Source: Methanobacterium sp. UBA8
Lineage (GTDB): Archaea; Methanobacteriota; Methanobacteria; Methanobacteriales; Methanobacteriaceae
Direction: 5' to 3'
DNA: 6,529 nucleotides
NCBI GenBank assembly: GCA_002509665.1
Contig: DADN01000166.1
Span: forward strand, 37,653-44,181
Each line of letters opens with the position of its first letter. The stretch's first letter is position 1. Positions 5,423-6,529 of the stretch are shown here, piece by piece. The position numbers were made by a program, and so were the translations under genes. The notes below the pieces were generated by a model. That model searched no databases. It saw only the letters and a list, made by a program, of their open reading frames with translations, and was not told the origin of the DNA.

Positions 5423-6046
5423 GTGGAAGATTCAGACAAAATTAAACAGATTATAGTTCCTTTTTCAGAAGTAACTGAGTTCCATGGCCATGTATGCCCT
5501 GGATCAGCTATAGGATATCATGCAGCAGAAATAGCTGTAAAAGAACTTAGTTCGTCTAGATCAGAAGATGAAGAGTTTCTGACTATTGTTGAAAATGACA
5601 GCTGCAGTGTAGATGCTATACAGGTTGTAACAGGATGTACATTTGGAAAAGGGAATTTAATATTTAAAGATCACGGAAAACAGGTCTTTACTTTTGTAAA
5701 CAGGAATACTGGCGATGCTCTGCGTGTATCTTTAAGTAAAGATATAAATGAAATTGACCCTGAATTCAGTGAACTTAGAAAAAAAGCATTTTCTGAGTCA
5801 GCAGGTAAAGAAGAAAAAATTGAATTTGAAAAACGGAAGAATGAATTCTCTCAAAAGATTTTAGACCTTCCAGATAATGAATTATTCAAAATAGAACATG
5901 TTAAAATCGATATTCCTGAAGAAGCCCGAATGTTCCCCTCAGTTAAATGTGCCAAATGCGGAGAAATGGTAGCAGAACACAGGGCACGAGTAGAAAATGG
6001 TAATTTTGTTTGTATTCCATGCTTTGAAGATTATTCAAGGACATAA
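5423..6046 (+). CDS. FmdE-family protein (formylmethanofuran dehydrogenase subunit E-like) with zinc ribbon
   Basis: 207 aa from GTG 5423. A TTG at 5396 would add nine residues but has no SD and probably precedes the transcript start. The FmdE domain (about 10-125) opens with [19 protein letters not shown], with His21, His23 and Cys25 as likely metal ligands, and continues with [22 protein letters not shown] (Cys61, Cys72). A charged, probably helical linker (about 115-150) leads to a C-terminal zinc ribbon, Cys176/179 and Cys197/200 ([14 protein letters not shown]). FmdE was named for co-transcription with molybdenum formylmethanofuran dehydrogenase in methanogens and is not one of its core catalytic subunits. 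Here no fmd/fwd or molybdopterin gene is adjacent, so the exact role is open; metal or cofactor handling for such enzymes is an inference. Cytoplasmic. Transcribed divergently from hisF, with tRNA-Arg downstream. Confidence 0.9.
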   Translation: MEDSDKIKQIIVPFSEVTEFHGHVCPGSAIGYHAAEIAVKELSSSRSEDEEFLTIVENDSCSVDAIQVVTGCTFGKGNLIFKDHGKQVFTFVNRNTGDALRVSLSKDINEIDPEFSELRKKAFSESAGKEEKIEFEKRKNEFSQKILDLPDNELFKIEHVKIDIPEEARMFPSVKCAKCGEMVAEHRARVENGNFVCIPCFEDYSRT

Positions 6047-6074
6047 ATTCAATAATTTTTCTTTTTTGAATTTA
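6044..6074 (+). terminator. Terminator of FmdE-family gene
   Basis: A 9-bp perfect inverted repeat, TAAATTCAA (6044-6052) and TTGAATTTA (6066-6074), begins at the stop codon. Its loop carries TTTTTCTTTTTT. The T-runs are the likely archaeal termination signal; the stem may be incidental. Confidence 0.5.
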
Positions 6075-6089
6075 CAAAATTACAATAAA

Positions 6090-6120
6090 TTTATAATGAA
6101 TGAAGTTATAGCTATTTAAT
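6090..6120 (+). promoter_or_regulatory. Candidate promoter of tRNA-Arg
   Basis: Two TATA-like stretches precede the tRNA: TTTATAAT at 6090-6097 and TATTTAAT at 6113-6120. The first is nearer the consensus and would give a leader of about 40 nt, the second about 15 nt. The choice cannot be made from sequence alone. Confidence 0.3.
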
Positions 6121-6158
6121 GTAACATTTTTGTTTTACTGAATTCAAAAAATTTCATT

Positions 6159-6234
<76 letters not shown>

Positions 6235-6239
6235 CTAAA

Positions 6240-6529
6240 CCCTCAAACACGAAGTGTTTGGGGCCCCGAAAATTCTATGAATTTTCGAGGGCTTTTTTAA
6301 AAAAAATTTAATTTAAAAGCCTGCAAAACTACGTTTTGCGGCCCAAAAATTTACAATTTTTCGACGGCCTCGCTCAAAATATAAAATTTTGAGTTGCGGA
6401 AATCTAAAATCAAATCGAATCCTATTTTAAGTGCTATTTTAAAACCCATTAACTCTCTATTAAATTCAATAAAGATTTCAAAACAAATTGGGTCTGCCTA
6501 CAAAATCTTCGATTTTGTGGCCCAAAAAA
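6240..6529. repeat. Array 2 of modular short hairpins, downstream of tRNA-Arg
   Basis: Same family as the array at 578-933. Units (arms): 6244-6250/6254-6260, loop GAA; 6267-6275/6279-6287, loop TAT; 6323-6329/6333-6339, loop TAC; 6345-6351/6355-6361, loop TAC; 6373-6380/6386-6393, loop of 5; 6500-6507/6511-6518, loop TTC. Linkers GCCT before and GGCC(C) after recur at the third and last units. Between 6394 and 6495 there is plain AT-rich sequence with a 9-bp direct repeat CTATTTTAA (6422-6430, 6434-6442). The array runs to the window edge, so its right boundary is unknown. No ORF of note lies here. Confidence 0.8.
6264..6298 (+). terminator. Hairpin and T-run ending the tRNA-Arg transcript
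   Basis: Arms 6267-6275 and 6279-6287 (nine pairs, loop TAT), extended by CCC/GGG with one bulged A, are followed by six T at 6293-6298. It looks like an intrinsic terminator for the tRNA and is also the second unit of array 2. Confidence 0.6.

Noticed and set aside
6422..6442. Direct repeat CTATTTTAA with 12-bp period
   Set aside because: Only two short A/T-rich copies, with no known role or link to the hairpin units.

Overview
The window is AT-rich chromosomal DNA, most probably from a methanogenic archaeon of the Methanobacterium type. Supporting signs are an FmdE-family (formylmethanofuran dehydrogenase subunit E-like) gene, a long archaeal form of HisF, TATA-box-like promoters, Shine-Dalgarno (SD) sequences of the GGTGA/GGGG type, and a tRNA gene with no encoded CCA. 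No plasmid, phage, CRISPR or transposase gene is visible.

Layout, left to right. 1-557 (minus): a 3'-truncated tag gene for DNA-3-methyladenine glycosylase I. 558-981: no gene, but a dense array of short perfect hairpins (578-933) bracketed by an exact 14-bp direct repeat. 982-2685 (minus): a large bacterial-style NAD-type malic enzyme (567 aa). 2686-2999: its promoter region, with a 9-bp inverted repeat at the TATA box. 3000-3926 (minus): an unnamed protein with four CxxC..CxxC zinc ribbons followed by about four HEAT repeats. 3927-4416: a gene-poor AT-rich stretch. 4417-5241 (minus): hisF (histidine biosynthesis). 5242-5422: divergent promoter region with a 14-bp perfect palindrome. 5423-6046 (plus): FmdE-family protein, for which a GTG start is preferred. 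6159-6234 (plus): tRNA-Arg(UCG). 6240-6529: a second hairpin array running to the window edge.

The genes do not form one pathway. They look like single transcription units, each with its own promoter: DNA repair, malate/pyruvate metabolism, an unknown zinc/HEAT adaptor, histidine synthesis and an FmdE-like metal protein.

The most unusual content is the pair of hairpin arrays. Each unit is a 6-9 bp perfect stem, usually around a 3-nt loop, with arms of the form CAAAAnC/GnTTTTG and short GGCC-type linkers. Matching units in the two arrays differ by paired substitutions that keep the stem intact. Twice in array 1 an outer stem encloses two complete inner hairpins, as if units had been inserted into other units' loops. 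I know of no named element that fits, so this is the candidate undescribed system. Its function cannot be read from this window.
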